Below, piece after piece: positions 10,901 through 19,546 of a stretch of 64,000 nucleotides of DNA (position 1 is the first letter of the stretch; every line of letters starts with the position of its first letter). The notes under the pieces are model-generated. The model made no database searches. It was not told where the DNA came from and was given only the letters and a program-made list of their open reading frames with translations. Made by a program: the position numbers and the translations under genes. The DNA comes from Chenopodium formosanum (Eukaryota; Streptophyta; Magnoliopsida; Caryophyllales; Amaranthaceae): contig CM044879.1 of NCBI GenBank assembly GCA_024500155.1, forward strand, positions 26,468,572 to 26,532,571. The letters are read 5' to 3'.

Positions 10901-12885
10901 TCTATGTAGTCTCACGAATGGACCCCTTAAAATATCTATTCGAAAGATCTACACTTAATGGACGGATTTCAAGGTGGATAGTGAACTTAGCTCAATTCGA
11001 CATAAGATTTATGCCTCAAAAAGCGATCAAAGGGTCAGTGGTGTCGGATTTTCTAGCAGATTTCCCAATAGAAGACTCAACACCTTTAGAGGACAACGAA
11101 TTTCCAGACGAAGATCTAATGATGACAGAAGATGACACGTGGACTCTATACTTTGGCGGAGCCTCGAACCAAAAGGGGTGCGGTGTAGGAGTCTTGTTAG
11201 TATCGCCTAAGGAAGAACATGTTCCTATATCCATCAAGTTAGATTTCGACGTCACTAATAACGCAGCTGAATATGAAGCATGTGTCGTGGGCCTCGAAAC
11301 CGCTTTAGCCTTAGGTGTGAAAAAGCTCCGAATATTCGGAGATTCATCGTTAATCATCAACCAAATTTCCAAGAGATGGAAAGTTAGGAGTGAGAGTTTA
11401 GCTCCTTACCAGTCATATTTGGAAACCCTCACCGATCAACTGGAAAAGGTAGAATACACTTATCTACCTAGAGAAGAAAACCAATTCGCCGACGCCCTGG
11501 CAAGGTTAGCCTCAATGGTTAGAATACCCAAAGAAATTGAACAAATGCCTCTAACCATAGAAAAAAGGCATAAACCCGCCTACATTCAAGCTATAGAGGA
11601 TGATGAAATAATTCAAGAAGAAGAACCAGAGGAGGAACCTTGGTTCACAGATATATTGAATTATGTCACTAAGGGAGAATACCCTCCTCATGCCGATAAA
11701 AGAGCAAAAAGAGCACTAAGACTTTTAGCTTCCCAATTCGTACTCATAGGAAATGAGTTACACAAAAGGGTACCTAATGGACGAGCTCTATTATGTGTAG
11801 GCAAAAAGGATGCCCAAAGGGCTATGAAGGTTATCCATGAAGGCATATGTGGAACACATATTAACGGTAAAATGCTAGTCCAAAAGATAATGCGAGAAGG
11901 ATATTACTGGACTACCATGAACAAAGACTGCCATCAATATGTAAAAAGATGCCCCAAGTGTCAAATTTATGCAAACCTACAACACATTCCACCATCTCTT
12001 CTCTACACCTACACTTCCCCATGGCCTTTCTCTACATGGGGAATAGACATAATTGGAAAGATTACACCCCCAGGAACAGGAGGTCATGAATACATCCTTG
12101 TTGCTATAGATTACTTCACAAAGTGGGTGGAAGCACAATCATATGCTAAACTCACCGCCAAACATGTAGCACTCTTTATCGAAAGAAACATAATTTGCCG
12201 GTATGGAGTCCCACATGAGATGATAAGTGACAATGGTACTCACTTTCAAGGAGAATGTGAAGAATTATTACAAAAATATGGCGTTCAACACCACCATTCA
12301 TCTCCGTATAGACCACAAGCAAATGGGGCAGTTGAGGCAGCTAATAAGAATTTAAAAACAATCATCGAGAAAATGACTGAAAATTATAAAGATTGGCCTG
12401 ACAAACTCCACTTTGCATTGTGGGGATATCGCACGTCGATCCGAACATCAACAGGAAATACACCATTCAATTTGGTATACGGGATGGATGATGTACAACC
12501 TGTAGAATTAGAGATACCTTCTTTACGCATTGCGTTAGAAAGTAAACTCGATGAGGTTGAGTGGACCAGAGCACGATATGAGGAGCTAATCCTACTCGAT
12601 GAAAAACGACTAGAAGCTCTACATCATACGCAGTGCTATCAAACCCGCATGGCTAGACATTTCAATAAAAAAGTCAAGACAAGAAATATCAAGGTAGGGG
12701 ACTTGGTATTAAAAGCCTTAAGGAAAAATGTTCTAGACCCAAGGGGAAAATTCCGCCCTAATTGGTCAGGACCATACATTGTCAAAACAATCTTGTCAGG
12801 AGGCGCGGCTAAGTTAACTGACATGGATGGCAATGAATTCTCAAATATGACAAATCTTGACCAACTTAAGAAATACTACCCATAA
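7981..12885 (+). CDS. pol: Pol polyprotein: protease, RT, RNase H, archaeal-type RNase H, integrase
   Basis: A 1634-residue polyprotein that would copy the RNA into DNA and integrate it. Visible domains: aspartic protease with LVDNGSAINVCP (D85; DNGS rather than DTG/DSG); a glycine-rich G-patch-like stretch about 240-285; reverse transcriptase about 600-830 with VDYRDLNK (D667) and YVDDM (Y764, D766, D767); the original Ty3-type RNase H about 870-1010, degenerate (LYLTVTKETMGAML where the first Asp is expected); an archaeal-type RNase H about 1050-1180 with E1097 and D1121 but G1059 in place of the first catalytic Asp (FGGAS where FDGAS is expected); integrase with an H1286/H1293/C1324/C1327 zinc finger and D1356, D1417, E1452. 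No chromodomain follows. The second RNase H is the mark of the Tat clade. There is no stop or frameshift. The single Asp-to-Gly change may leave this copy without RNase H activity. Confidence 0.95.
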   Translation: MNVWKLLATSREHRIAVMDALAKVGIDSDTTPEGLTNFLTSDLPSPINLVTFSDKDLPPEGDKHNKALNLTVICKRMNVPMTLVDNGSAINVCPLRTARMLGIRDEDLSPSTQGIRAYDNSRRQALGTITMNITAGAIEHATTFQVVDIKASFNLLLGRPWLHDLKAVPSSLHQQVKAIVGGIPITIDASSMRIKTIENPLINVEHDENDEDLWGFSEEVSLIEEDERTLLHYDLHSNMVTNAILRKQGHFPGMTLGKKKGIAEHMSFPGLPKLDTFGLGFEPTREDFKWAQKKLKARRDARIQRREIPMDQYPLTLNGQFIREGEDYPCFEFPEPFVVNGIRQPGFEIFLDCCFLDEIPVPVYKEKTPPCFDFNVMGLLFGREKNESKYMEDNSSLIQAVLFDPSKLITPVEDQERGWRKTVRIITTNGKEISVTTRQGPIFEESSESESELESPPIESSNSLVIASSSSSPTPKIVSSQVPTDISLFDVMISEFNNMSSSPYLSCFSLSKDDEHCLANDEYDKEIIKAMETLENKTPIIEDTETVDISKDPTIKREVKIGLTLNKEERTDLINLLKDFIDVFAWSYEDMPGINREIAQHTIPLILGMKPVKQKLRRMKPDVALKIKEEVQKQITAGFIRVSKYPEWVANVVPVSKKDGRVRMCVDYRDLNKASPKDDFPLPHIDILVDNTANHALLSFMDGYAGYNQILMAEEDMEKTTFITPWGTYCYTVMPFGLKNAGATYQRAATALLHDMMHKEVEVYVDDMIVKSKDRQGHPIALRKFFERLRKYNMRLNPSKCAFGVTSGKLLGYVISSRGIEIDPTKIKAIMSMPPPKTEKQIRGFIGRLQYISRFISKLTTICEPIFKKLKKNVPVIWDDECQKAFEKIKAYLANPPVLAPALPGIPLRLYLTVTKETMGAMLAQEVESKENAIYYLSKKMLEYETRYTPLEKLCLALVWATTKLRHYMLVHTVYVVSRMDPLKYLFERSTLNGRISRWIVNLAQFDIRFMPQKAIKGSVVSDFLADFPIEDSTPLEDNEFPDEDLMMTEDDTWTLYFGGASNQKGCGVGVLLVSPKEEHVPISIKLDFDVTNNAAEYEACVVGLETALALGVKKLRIFGDSSLIINQISKRWKVRSESLAPYQSYLETLTDQLEKVEYTYLPREENQFADALARLASMVRIPKEIEQMPLTIEKRHKPAYIQAIEDDEIIQEEEPEEEPWFTDILNYVTKGEYPPHADKRAKRALRLLASQFVLIGNELHKRVPNGRALLCVGKKDAQRAMKVIHEGICGTHINGKMLVQKIMREGYYWTTMNKDCHQYVKRCPKCQIYANLQHIPPSLLYTYTSPWPFSTWGIDIIGKITPPGTGGHEYILVAIDYFTKWVEAQSYAKLTAKHVALFIERNIICRYGVPHEMISDNGTHFQGECEELLQKYGVQHHHSSPYRPQANGAVEAANKNLKTIIEKMTENYKDWPDKLHFALWGYRTSIRTSTGNTPFNLVYGMDDVQPVELEIPSLRIALESKLDEVEWTRARYEELILLDEKRLEALHHTQCYQTRMARHFNKKVKTRNIKVGDLVLKALRKNVLDPRGKFRPNWSGPYIVKTILSGGAAKLTDMDGNEFSNMTNLDQLKKYYP

Positions 12886-13372
12886 ATATTTGAGTAAACA
12901 CTCAAAAGAGCTACGTTTGGCCTGATTCCTTGAATAAAGGATACGTAGGCAACCCGAATCGGGTGCGGCCCCTTTAATTTATTCACATTCTGTATCCCCG
13001 AAGCAAAAGAGCGACGACTGCCAAGTTTCAAGACCGGCGCCAGAAGATAGCTTCTGTCGCCAGACGACAATGGCTGTCGCCAGGCGACAAAGTCCAGTCG
13101 CCGGCGACAATACTCCGGACGGCGGCGCTACTCTTTTGCAAACACCTGGACAAGTTCCGTACATTCTGGAAATTTTTCGACTCTCGTACTCGAATTTATC
13201 TTCCGAAAATATGTATTATAATTGTTTCCATTGCTTTAATTAAAAAATTAATTAAAATAAAGCTGGAATTTTATTAATGAATAAAAGAAAGTACATTATT
13301 GATAAAATAAAAGCTGCAAATAAATTAATTAAAGCATAATTTGTCTAAATAAATTCAAAAACAAGCAATGTT
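12886..13372. other. pol / antisense-gene spacer
   Basis: No gene. It holds a GTCGCC palindrome cluster (13034-13130) and AT-rich sequence. On the minus strand AATAAA-like signals near 13270 and 13300 follow the stop of the antisense gene and could serve its 3' end (inference). Confidence 0.55.
13034..13130. repeat. GTCGCC palindrome cluster 4 (after pol)
   Basis: It contains CCGGCGCCAG, TGTCGCCAGACGACA, TGTCGCCAGGCGACA, AGTCGCCGGCGACA and GGCGGCGC. It lies about 150 bp downstream of the pol stop, between the convergent ends of pol and antisense gene 1. Confidence 0.8.
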
Positions 13373-14871
13373 CTAATCTTCCTTCTCTTTCTTCATTCTT
13401 TTCCAGTTTGTGTCTTCTTTCTCTTCTTGGTCCATTACTTTTGCTAGGAGACAACCATTAGAAGATCTACATTCTATTTTAGTATCAACAGTCTCTCCCT
13501 CTGCTAGGACCCCATGTTTCTTTTCCATCCAAACTTCCTTTTCAGTAAAATCCACCTTTCTTTTTCCTTTATTCTTCTTAGAGCTCTTTTTCTTAGGCAT
13601 AATAGGAGTTTTGAATTCAATTCTTGCCCCTAGACGTTCTTTGGCAGGAATTTTCTTGTCACCCAGTCGGTCCTTCACATTGGTCTCTTGAGAATTCTGA
13701 AACTTTCCGTCGAGCCACTGTTTTACTCTGTTTGATAGAAAAGGCGGTTCCTTATAGGCAATCACCTCCCATAAGGGCCTACCATTCCAGTGCATATCAA
13801 AGCGCTCAATTTCTTGTGACACCGGAAATTCATGAGGGCGGCGAAGATCTCCGGTAGGGATGGTTTGTGCAAGACCATATTGCCTCAAGACTCTACAAGG
13901 GAAATAAAATGTTAATTTTGACAAACTAGGGAGACGACAATATGCTTGATTACTACAACCGATCATTGCGTCAATCCTCCACCAAGGAACAACCCACTTT
14001 ATGGTAAAGTCACCGGCGGCAAACACCTTGCTCCATTCACGGCGGCCGATCTTTAAAAATCGCTTCTTCCGACGGGTGATGTAGTTAGGAGCATAAGTTT
14101 GAATATCATCAGGAGGATTGATAAGCTTCAACCTCTCCATGAGCCATATCTGCAAAAATATTTGTATACATTAATATTACAAGTATAAATAATATTATGC
14201 TTTAATGATTAAATAATAGTAGTATTATTTCATACCTGTAATAAGATTGGAGAACCTCTAAACGGTGCCTTTGGGTTCCTCCTCAATGAATCCAACCATA
14301 ACATAGTTTCTCCAACAATTAATGGCATGGGATTTCTCCCCGCTTCGACTTGTTCTATGACAGAAACAATTATTGATTGTCCTTCGTTATCTTTCCCGCT
14401 AATTAAGAACAATTGATTAAATAAGCAAAAGAGAAAGGCTCTTCTTTTATATGTGCGAAAATCAGGATTAGGATTATCATGATAATAATGCGCGAAATCT
14501 GTCAAATTAACTAAATTACCATGCACTATGTTCTTTAAAGCCGTCCCTCTCAAATCAAAAAAGAGTTCAAAATCTTTATAATAATACTCATTAACTCTAG
14601 GCATTACCGCAAGATCAGTGGAATAATAACCTATGATAGCTCCAAATTCTTCCGGTAAAGGACAAATTTCATCATGGAAAAATCTAAAACAATGAGTATC
14701 AATATCCCAGTACTCTACAGCAGAATATATAAAATCAGTATCAAGGGTCACTCCCCTAACCCCAAATATACCCCCCATATGAGAAAGTTCTAATGCTTTT
14801 TTGTCTTTAGCAGACAAACGACGACACCAATCATCCATGTAACCACAAAATGTTTTCTTAGCTAAAGACAT
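13373..14871 (-). CDS. antisense gene 1: two-exon DUF7745 / plant-mobile-domain-like protein
   Basis: A minus-strand gene of two exons: 14236-14871 (ATG TCT TTA...) and 13373-14149, joined across an 86-bp GT/AG intron (14150-14235) in phase 0 so that SPILLQ runs into IWLMERL. The product is 470 residues. Exon 1 has the SHMGGIFGV...YWDIDTHCFRFFHDEICPLPEEFGAIIGYY pattern (position about 30-85), which resembles retroelement-associated plant proteins of the DUF7745/plant mobile domain type. Exon 2 ends in a Lys-rich, nuclear-localisation-like tail (PKKKSSKKNKGKRK) and a charged C-terminus. A codon further upstream in the open frame is GTG, so I take the ATG at 14871. A TATA box (14938-14946) and a GTCGCC cluster (14997-15075) lie upstream in the right order for its own promoter. 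It is intact and spliced. Function is unknown; antisense genes at this position are known in Tat elements. Confidence 0.72.
14150..14235 (-). other. intron of antisense gene 1
   Basis: In minus sense it begins GTATGAAATA and ends TTTTTGCAG, is AT-rich and 86 bp long, and restores an unbroken phase-0 reading frame. Each exon alone runs into a stop within the intron or starts only inside it. Confidence 0.8.
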
Positions 14872-14937
14872 GATCACTAATTAATTTAATAAATTGATAA
14901 GCTGATCGAATTATGCAGTAAACGGATTATTCGGGGG

Positions 14938-14946
14938 CTATTTATA
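14938..14946 (-). promoter_or_regulatory. TATA box of antisense gene 1 (TATAAATAG)
   Basis: On the minus strand TATAAATAG lies 67 bp upstream of the ATG at 14871 and about 50 bp downstream of palindrome cluster 5. This is the same order and spacing as in the LTR promoter. Confidence 0.6.
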
Positions 14947-14996
14947 ACTTTTTCTGTACGACGGACTTCCATTCCGTAAGGAAACAGGAAAATAAG

Positions 14997-15075
14997 TCTG
15001 TCGCCAGGCGACAAGATTGTCGCGTGGCGACAGAGGCTGTCGCCTGGCGACAGCTTAAATGATGTGGCGCCAGTG
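14997..15075. repeat. GTCGCC palindrome cluster 5 (upstream of antisense gene 1)
   Basis: It contains TGTCGCCAGGCGACA, TTGTCGCGTGGCGACA, TGTCGCCTGGCGACA and GTGGCGCCA at about 20-bp spacing, directly upstream (minus sense) of the TATA box at 14938. Confidence 0.85.
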
Positions 15076-15176
15076 TTTCCCTTCAACCGCATTACCTAGT
15101 ACGCGTAGGAAACTGTGTTTTTACGTATATGACTTCGACTTTGACTTGACTTACTGTTTTATTCCATATTCTTATC

Positions 15177-15221
15177 TTTATTATTATTATCCCTTATTAT
15201 TATTAATATTATTATTATTAA

Positions 15222-15258
<37 letters not shown>

Positions 15259-15262
15259 GTTG
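15177..15262. repeat. (ATT)n microsatellite
   Basis: Nearly pure TTA/ATT trinucleotides, between the two antisense genes. Frames that read as poly-Leu or poly-Ile here are artefacts of the repeat. The rest of 15076-15538 holds a G-run tract near 15341 and AT-rich sequence without a gene. Confidence 0.9.
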
Positions 15263-15538
15263 TTGTGACCATCATTGCCAATATTATAATAATAAAACCC
15301 ATTTCTTTAACCTTGCTCTCATTTTTTCCTTTTTTCTTTTGGGGGAGAGAGTCGGTATACCCTCCATTAATATTAAAAATGACGGAAAAATTTCGCGCAA
15401 ATATACACAATGCATGCATAAACAAACTGAGCAAAATGAGTAATAAATAAAATAAATGCATATATATACAAGTGTCTGAGTCACATAATACATAAAACAA
15501 AGTCCTATAAAAGTCAAATAAAATAAATACAGGTACAA

Positions 15539-17890
15539 CTACGGTGCCGGAGGTCGCAGATCGCGAGGGATACCGAATGTATCGAAAAATGCCCTACTCC
15601 GCGGAGTATGCCCATCATCATCCCCTGGACCACTGGATGACGCGAACTGCAGCTCAGGGCCAGGCCACCCAACCTCACCCTGAAATCCGACAGAAAGAGG
15701 CTGAGGCTGCTGCGATGACGACCCAAACTCGTATGTCCCACCACCCATCCCACCTCGAACGGTAGGCTCGGTCGGAACATCCTCCGGCGACGACGCCGAA
15801 TCCTCTACGGCCGCGGCCTCGGAACGACCACCTCGTCCACTAGAGGTAGTCCTGCGACGCCTCGAGTCGGACCTAGTAGTCTCCCTCCTAGGCTCGGGTC
15901 TCGACCGAGTGCGTGGAGAAGGAATAGGCTGCCCTGCAAAAATAAATCCAAAGTTAGCCAATATAACGAAAATGAAACCAAAACACACTGAAAGCAAAAT
16001 AATACCTCCTCAACGTCGTTGCTACGACAGGTAGCACGGTTCCGCAACCTCACAAGCTGGCTGCGAAAGGCGTCAATGCACCTAGCCATAGCCGTCACCA
16101 CCTCGCGAGAAAACTGCCAAAAAACCGACCAAGTCAAAATAACAAACACAAAGCCAGGACAATAACCACATAAAATGATCTAAGTACTTACTCGAGTCTG
16201 GTGACGAGGGATGGACCGCTCCACAAACCGCTCTCCCTCTGGAGCAGGCGGAATGAGCTCCTCAATCGGTCCATACGTACCCTGGTAACGTATGGACATC
16301 CTAGGAGGAATGAACTCCCTAGGACCAGCCTGCTAAAAAAACAGAAGGTCAAAAAGATACTTGGGGGCTACCTAAGACAAATAAAACTGAACAAATAATG
16401 ACATACCGCTGCCTCCTCTGTAGGAACAGGAGCCGGCGCCAGCAGCGGCAACAGATCCTCCTCATAGCTCTGCTCGAGGAGAATGAAGGTCCTCCAATGA
16501 GTACCTCGCGAGGGACCACCAGCACGATCCCGCTACAAGGCATCATGGAACATATGCCGGGGCGGAGGAGCTGGGACTACGAAGAAGTCTGAGGAGTGCT
16601 GGATGGCTACCCGCTCCCCTAGGTAGACCACCGCATCGTATGTCCCCAGAAAATAGCGACGCTCAGCTGTGTACTGCGCCGCTAGTGGAGAGATAGGGAA
16701 ACCAGCCCAAGGTCGATATACCGGGCTAGGCTCCTGAAATATCACTAAGTAAGACACTAATGCCAAAAATAATAAAGTTTAAGTAAAAGCTAAAGCCAAA
16801 ATCTCACCGAAAGAATCATCTCTCGAAGACGTAACGCCTCTGGCGGACCCCTGCGGCCTCCCCAACTGGCGGCAACGGGGAGCCCGCGAGGAGAAGGCCT
16901 CGCTGGCGCAAGAGAGGGGAAGTACTCGTAGAACCAGATCTACACAAAAGCAAAAATAGTGAAAACACGTTCCTAAACATCTGAGACAAAACTTAAGTAA
17001 TGAAAACGGAGGCATACCTCTACGACCCTCCAGAAGCTGGACAGGGCGACCTCTCCAGACAGGGCTTTGTGGCGACAGGAACGCCGTAAGCCCAACAAAA
17101 AATCAGCATAGGCCATGCTGGCCCAATCATATGTCCCCACCAATCCTAGGTCGCGGACGGCAGGCAGGTAGTATAGCAGCACCCTACTACCTCGATCAGG
17201 GGAAAATGTCCCTGATAGCAGAATCAGCACAAAGATGCGTACCCGCTGCTCTCGGGTAGTCGCATCATCCTCAAAAGCCGCAGCCAGTGTGCAGCGACGA
17301 ATACATCGGGAACTCAGCTGTCCCGACTGAACCTCAGCCCGGGCCCGAATGACGATCGGCCCCAACAACTCCAGCACCTCTGGCGAGTAAACAGTAACGC
17401 CAGCATCGAAAGGAAGAGGAGTGGACTGAAAATCCATCCCCGTGATGAGGCTAAAGTCAGCTGGAGTGACTGTCATCTCACCCCAGGGAAAGTGGAAGGT
17501 GTTGGTGGTGTCCCAAAAGAACTCCACCAAAGCTCGGACGACGAGGTTGCCCCCGTCGTATGAAAACATAGCCCGGGTGGCCTGCAGCAAGGGAGTCAAC
17601 CCACATGACTCCCAAAGATGACGAAGCTCCTCGTCACGACTGATGAAGCTGTCGTACAAGGAGCCTATGGTGGAGTTACCCGAGCCGTGGCTACGGGTCC
17701 TCCCACTCGCCAAGCCTTGTCGGACTCTCTCCGACAAGTGGTGAACCGGCGCGTGAAACAAGGTGCGCTCATCCCAGTCAGGCATGTCGCCCAACCCCGA
17801 AGTAGAAGGAACGTCCTCGCCCTCGCTGGTGGGCTCGTCCTCTCGATGCGTGTCCCTCGACCGGGAACTCGAACCACGTCGTCTAGCCAT
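15539..17890 (-). CDS. antisense gene 2: six-exon plant mobile domain gene with an internal TAG
   Basis: Minus-strand exons by GT/AG sites and frame: 17018-17890, 16808-16939, 16407-16733, 16192-16329, 16006-16113 and 15539-15933, with introns of only 72-78 bp. The first four junctions are phase 0. The start is ATG at 17890 (MARRRGSSSR). Residues about 85-370 form a plant mobile domain (PF10536-like): LRHLWESCGLTPLL, RALVEFFWDTTNTFHFPWGEMTVTPADFSLITGM, then WFYEYFPSLAP and VYRPWAGFP. The C-terminus is Arg/Ser/Pro-rich, low complexity, and ends at 15539. Two flaws show: an in-frame TAG at 16533-16535 inside exon 3, with coding-like sequence (RDRAGGPSRGTHW...) continuing after it; and the last exon reads best one frame off the 16005 donor, which an alternative donor at 16028 would fix. 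It may therefore be a recent pseudogene in this copy. Function unknown; plant mobile domains occur in transposons and in a few silencing factors. Confidence 0.65.
16533..16535 (-). other. in-frame TAG in exon 3 of the plant mobile domain gene
   Basis: The frame reads FHDAL, TAG, RDRAGG and then stays open to a good donor at 16406. A single C-to-T change from CAG would explain it (inference). Confidence 0.6.
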
Positions 17891-18505
17891 GCTAAAGTTT
17901 GTAAAAATAATTAAGCTTAAGTTTCTATGGTTTCTACAGTTCACCTAAGCCGCATGATACTATGTTCGAGCAAAAAATACGTAGTACTAAAACAGAGTAA
18001 GATTTCAAACAAGCATGGAATCATCTTTTGAGCAAACAAACAATTTCTTGCAAACACATAATGAATATTTGTGACAAATTGCACCATAAAAAGCAGTTGA
18101 AATACCAAGAACGGCTCACATTGTTCTTCACGACCTTAAGAGGTCCAACAATGGTGATATGTTCATTTCTTCACCAAATTGAGTCAAACAAGTCTCAAAA
18201 TACTCCCAAGGCAATATACAAACATAATTAAACAAATTCAAGGCGTAAAATTTAACGAACAAAGCAAATTGAGCAATATGAGTTTCGAAATTTCGAAAAA
18301 AACGCAAGCAAGAACAGCCAATTCATCAAAAACCGAGTAGAGTTTGAGCAAAACTTACATAGATCGGGAAAATAGATGAGAAAAGCTTCGATTTGCAACA
18401 AGTTTGAGCGAATTCGGTTGAGAAACGAGCAAGAACCGATCGTTCGAAGTTTTTTTGCGAAAAATGAAAGCAGAGCAGCAAAATGAAGAAGAAGAAGAAT
18501 CGGGT

Positions 18506-18513
18506 TTTAAAAC
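18506..18513 (-). promoter_or_regulatory. possible TATA-like box for antisense gene 2 (TTTTAAAA)
   Basis: It lies directly downstream (minus sense) of palindrome cluster 6 and is followed by a CT-rich leader, about 615 bp above the ATG at 17890. It is weaker than the TATAAATA boxes elsewhere. Confidence 0.3.
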
Positions 18514-18520
18514 CCCGATT

Positions 18521-18628
18521 CTGTCGCCAAACGACAGATTTGTCGCGAGGCGACAGGCTCTGTCGCGTGGCGACAGAACCAAACGCTGGCGACAGGCGTT
18601 TTTGCTTGGCGCTAGTGCAGCGACAGGG
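18521..18628. repeat. GTCGCC palindrome cluster 6 (upstream of antisense gene 2)
   Basis: Units TGTCGCC...CGACAG, TTGTCGCGAGGCGACA and TGTCGCGTGGCGACA at about 20-bp spacing, then half-sites CTGGCGACAGG, TTGGCGC and GCGACAGG. Confidence 0.85.
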
Positions 18629-18787
18629 TTCTGGGCTCCTCCTTATGGTTTTTTGGGTCCAGTTTAGTGATTTGGGTTCCTTGGTACGCCAGTTAGCCCC
18701 TTTAAGCAAAATTGACATGATTTGGTCAGTTCGATCAAAAGCACTAAGTGATCGATTTGATGAAAAAAATCGTCTCACTTAACTTGA

Positions 18788-18965
18788 AGCGCCTAAGTAT
18801 TGGCTCATAATAAAGCACCAAGATAATGGTTCAATAAATAAGGCACCAGGATGATGGTTCAACAAATAAGGCACCAAGGTAATGGTTCAGGGCACCGAAG
18901 TATTGGTTCAATAAGCACACCAAAGTAACGGGTTATAAAAGCAAAGGCACCGAGGTACCGGCATT
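18788..18965. repeat. degenerate tandem repeat, unit about 27 bp (GGCACCAAGGTAATGGTTCAATAAATA type)
   Basis: About seven imperfect units carrying GCACCRARGTAATGGTTCA follow each other. Tandem repeats between the coding region and the 3' LTR are a known habit of Tat-clade elements and can seed satellites. Confidence 0.7.
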
Positions 18966-19533
18966 GATATAATGATATTAAGGGTCAATAGGTAAAGTGA
19001 TTCTTTGGCAATGTCTCAACATAGAGGGAGATTGTTTAGTGAAGAAGCACGGTCAAGGCGAGGTAATGTCACAAAAGAGGAGATGGCGAAGTAAGGTCAC
19101 CTTCGGCGATCCTTCAAGGTAAAGAAGAGATAGTCTATAGCGGCGACTTACTGTTGTGGCAAAGTATAGCCACACCCAGGAGATGACGACATACAGTTAT
19201 TTTCGATGATGTTCCCGAAATACTGTGGAGGATCAAGAATATTGAAGACGGCGACATATGGTTATCTTCAAGGATGGCGTTCACGAGGCACAGTGGAGGT
19301 CGTCACAAACAACATATGAAGCAACAACAAAAATGGTTACTTTCAGAGACGTGTGCTCGACGGTGCAAGATACGCGTTTCTTAACTCTTTTATCTGTTTT
19401 AACTAATGATTAGTTTGCAGTTATCGGCGTTATAAGAATGATTTGGAATTGCAGAACATTTTGAATCATTCTCCGTCCCTATCGATACTTTGACTCTCGT
19501 TTTTCGAAACATAAGTTTCTTCAAACTCAGTCA

Positions 19534-19546
19534 AAGTGGGGGCTTC
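19534..19546 (+). promoter_or_regulatory. polypurine tract
   Basis: AAGTGGGGGCTTC lies directly before the TGTAG start of the 3' LTR, the expected place and composition of the plus-strand primer. Confidence 0.75.

Larger units (their letters stand above)
17891..19546. other. 3' non-coding region of the retroelement
   Basis: No convincing gene. In minus sense the first 600 bp are the upstream region of antisense gene 2 and include palindrome cluster 6 (18521-18628) and a TTTTAAAA box (18506-18513). A degenerate tandem repeat follows at 18788-18965, then CGAGGTAATG/GGCGAC-like degenerate repetition to about 19330 and the polypurine tract. Confidence 0.6.

Noticed and set aside
13410..13857. 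Plus-strand frames opposite antisense gene 1
   Set aside because: They are shadows of the minus-strand exon 2 and have no domain.
15059..15500. Frames coding poly-Leu/poly-Ile
   Set aside because: They arise from the ATT microsatellite.
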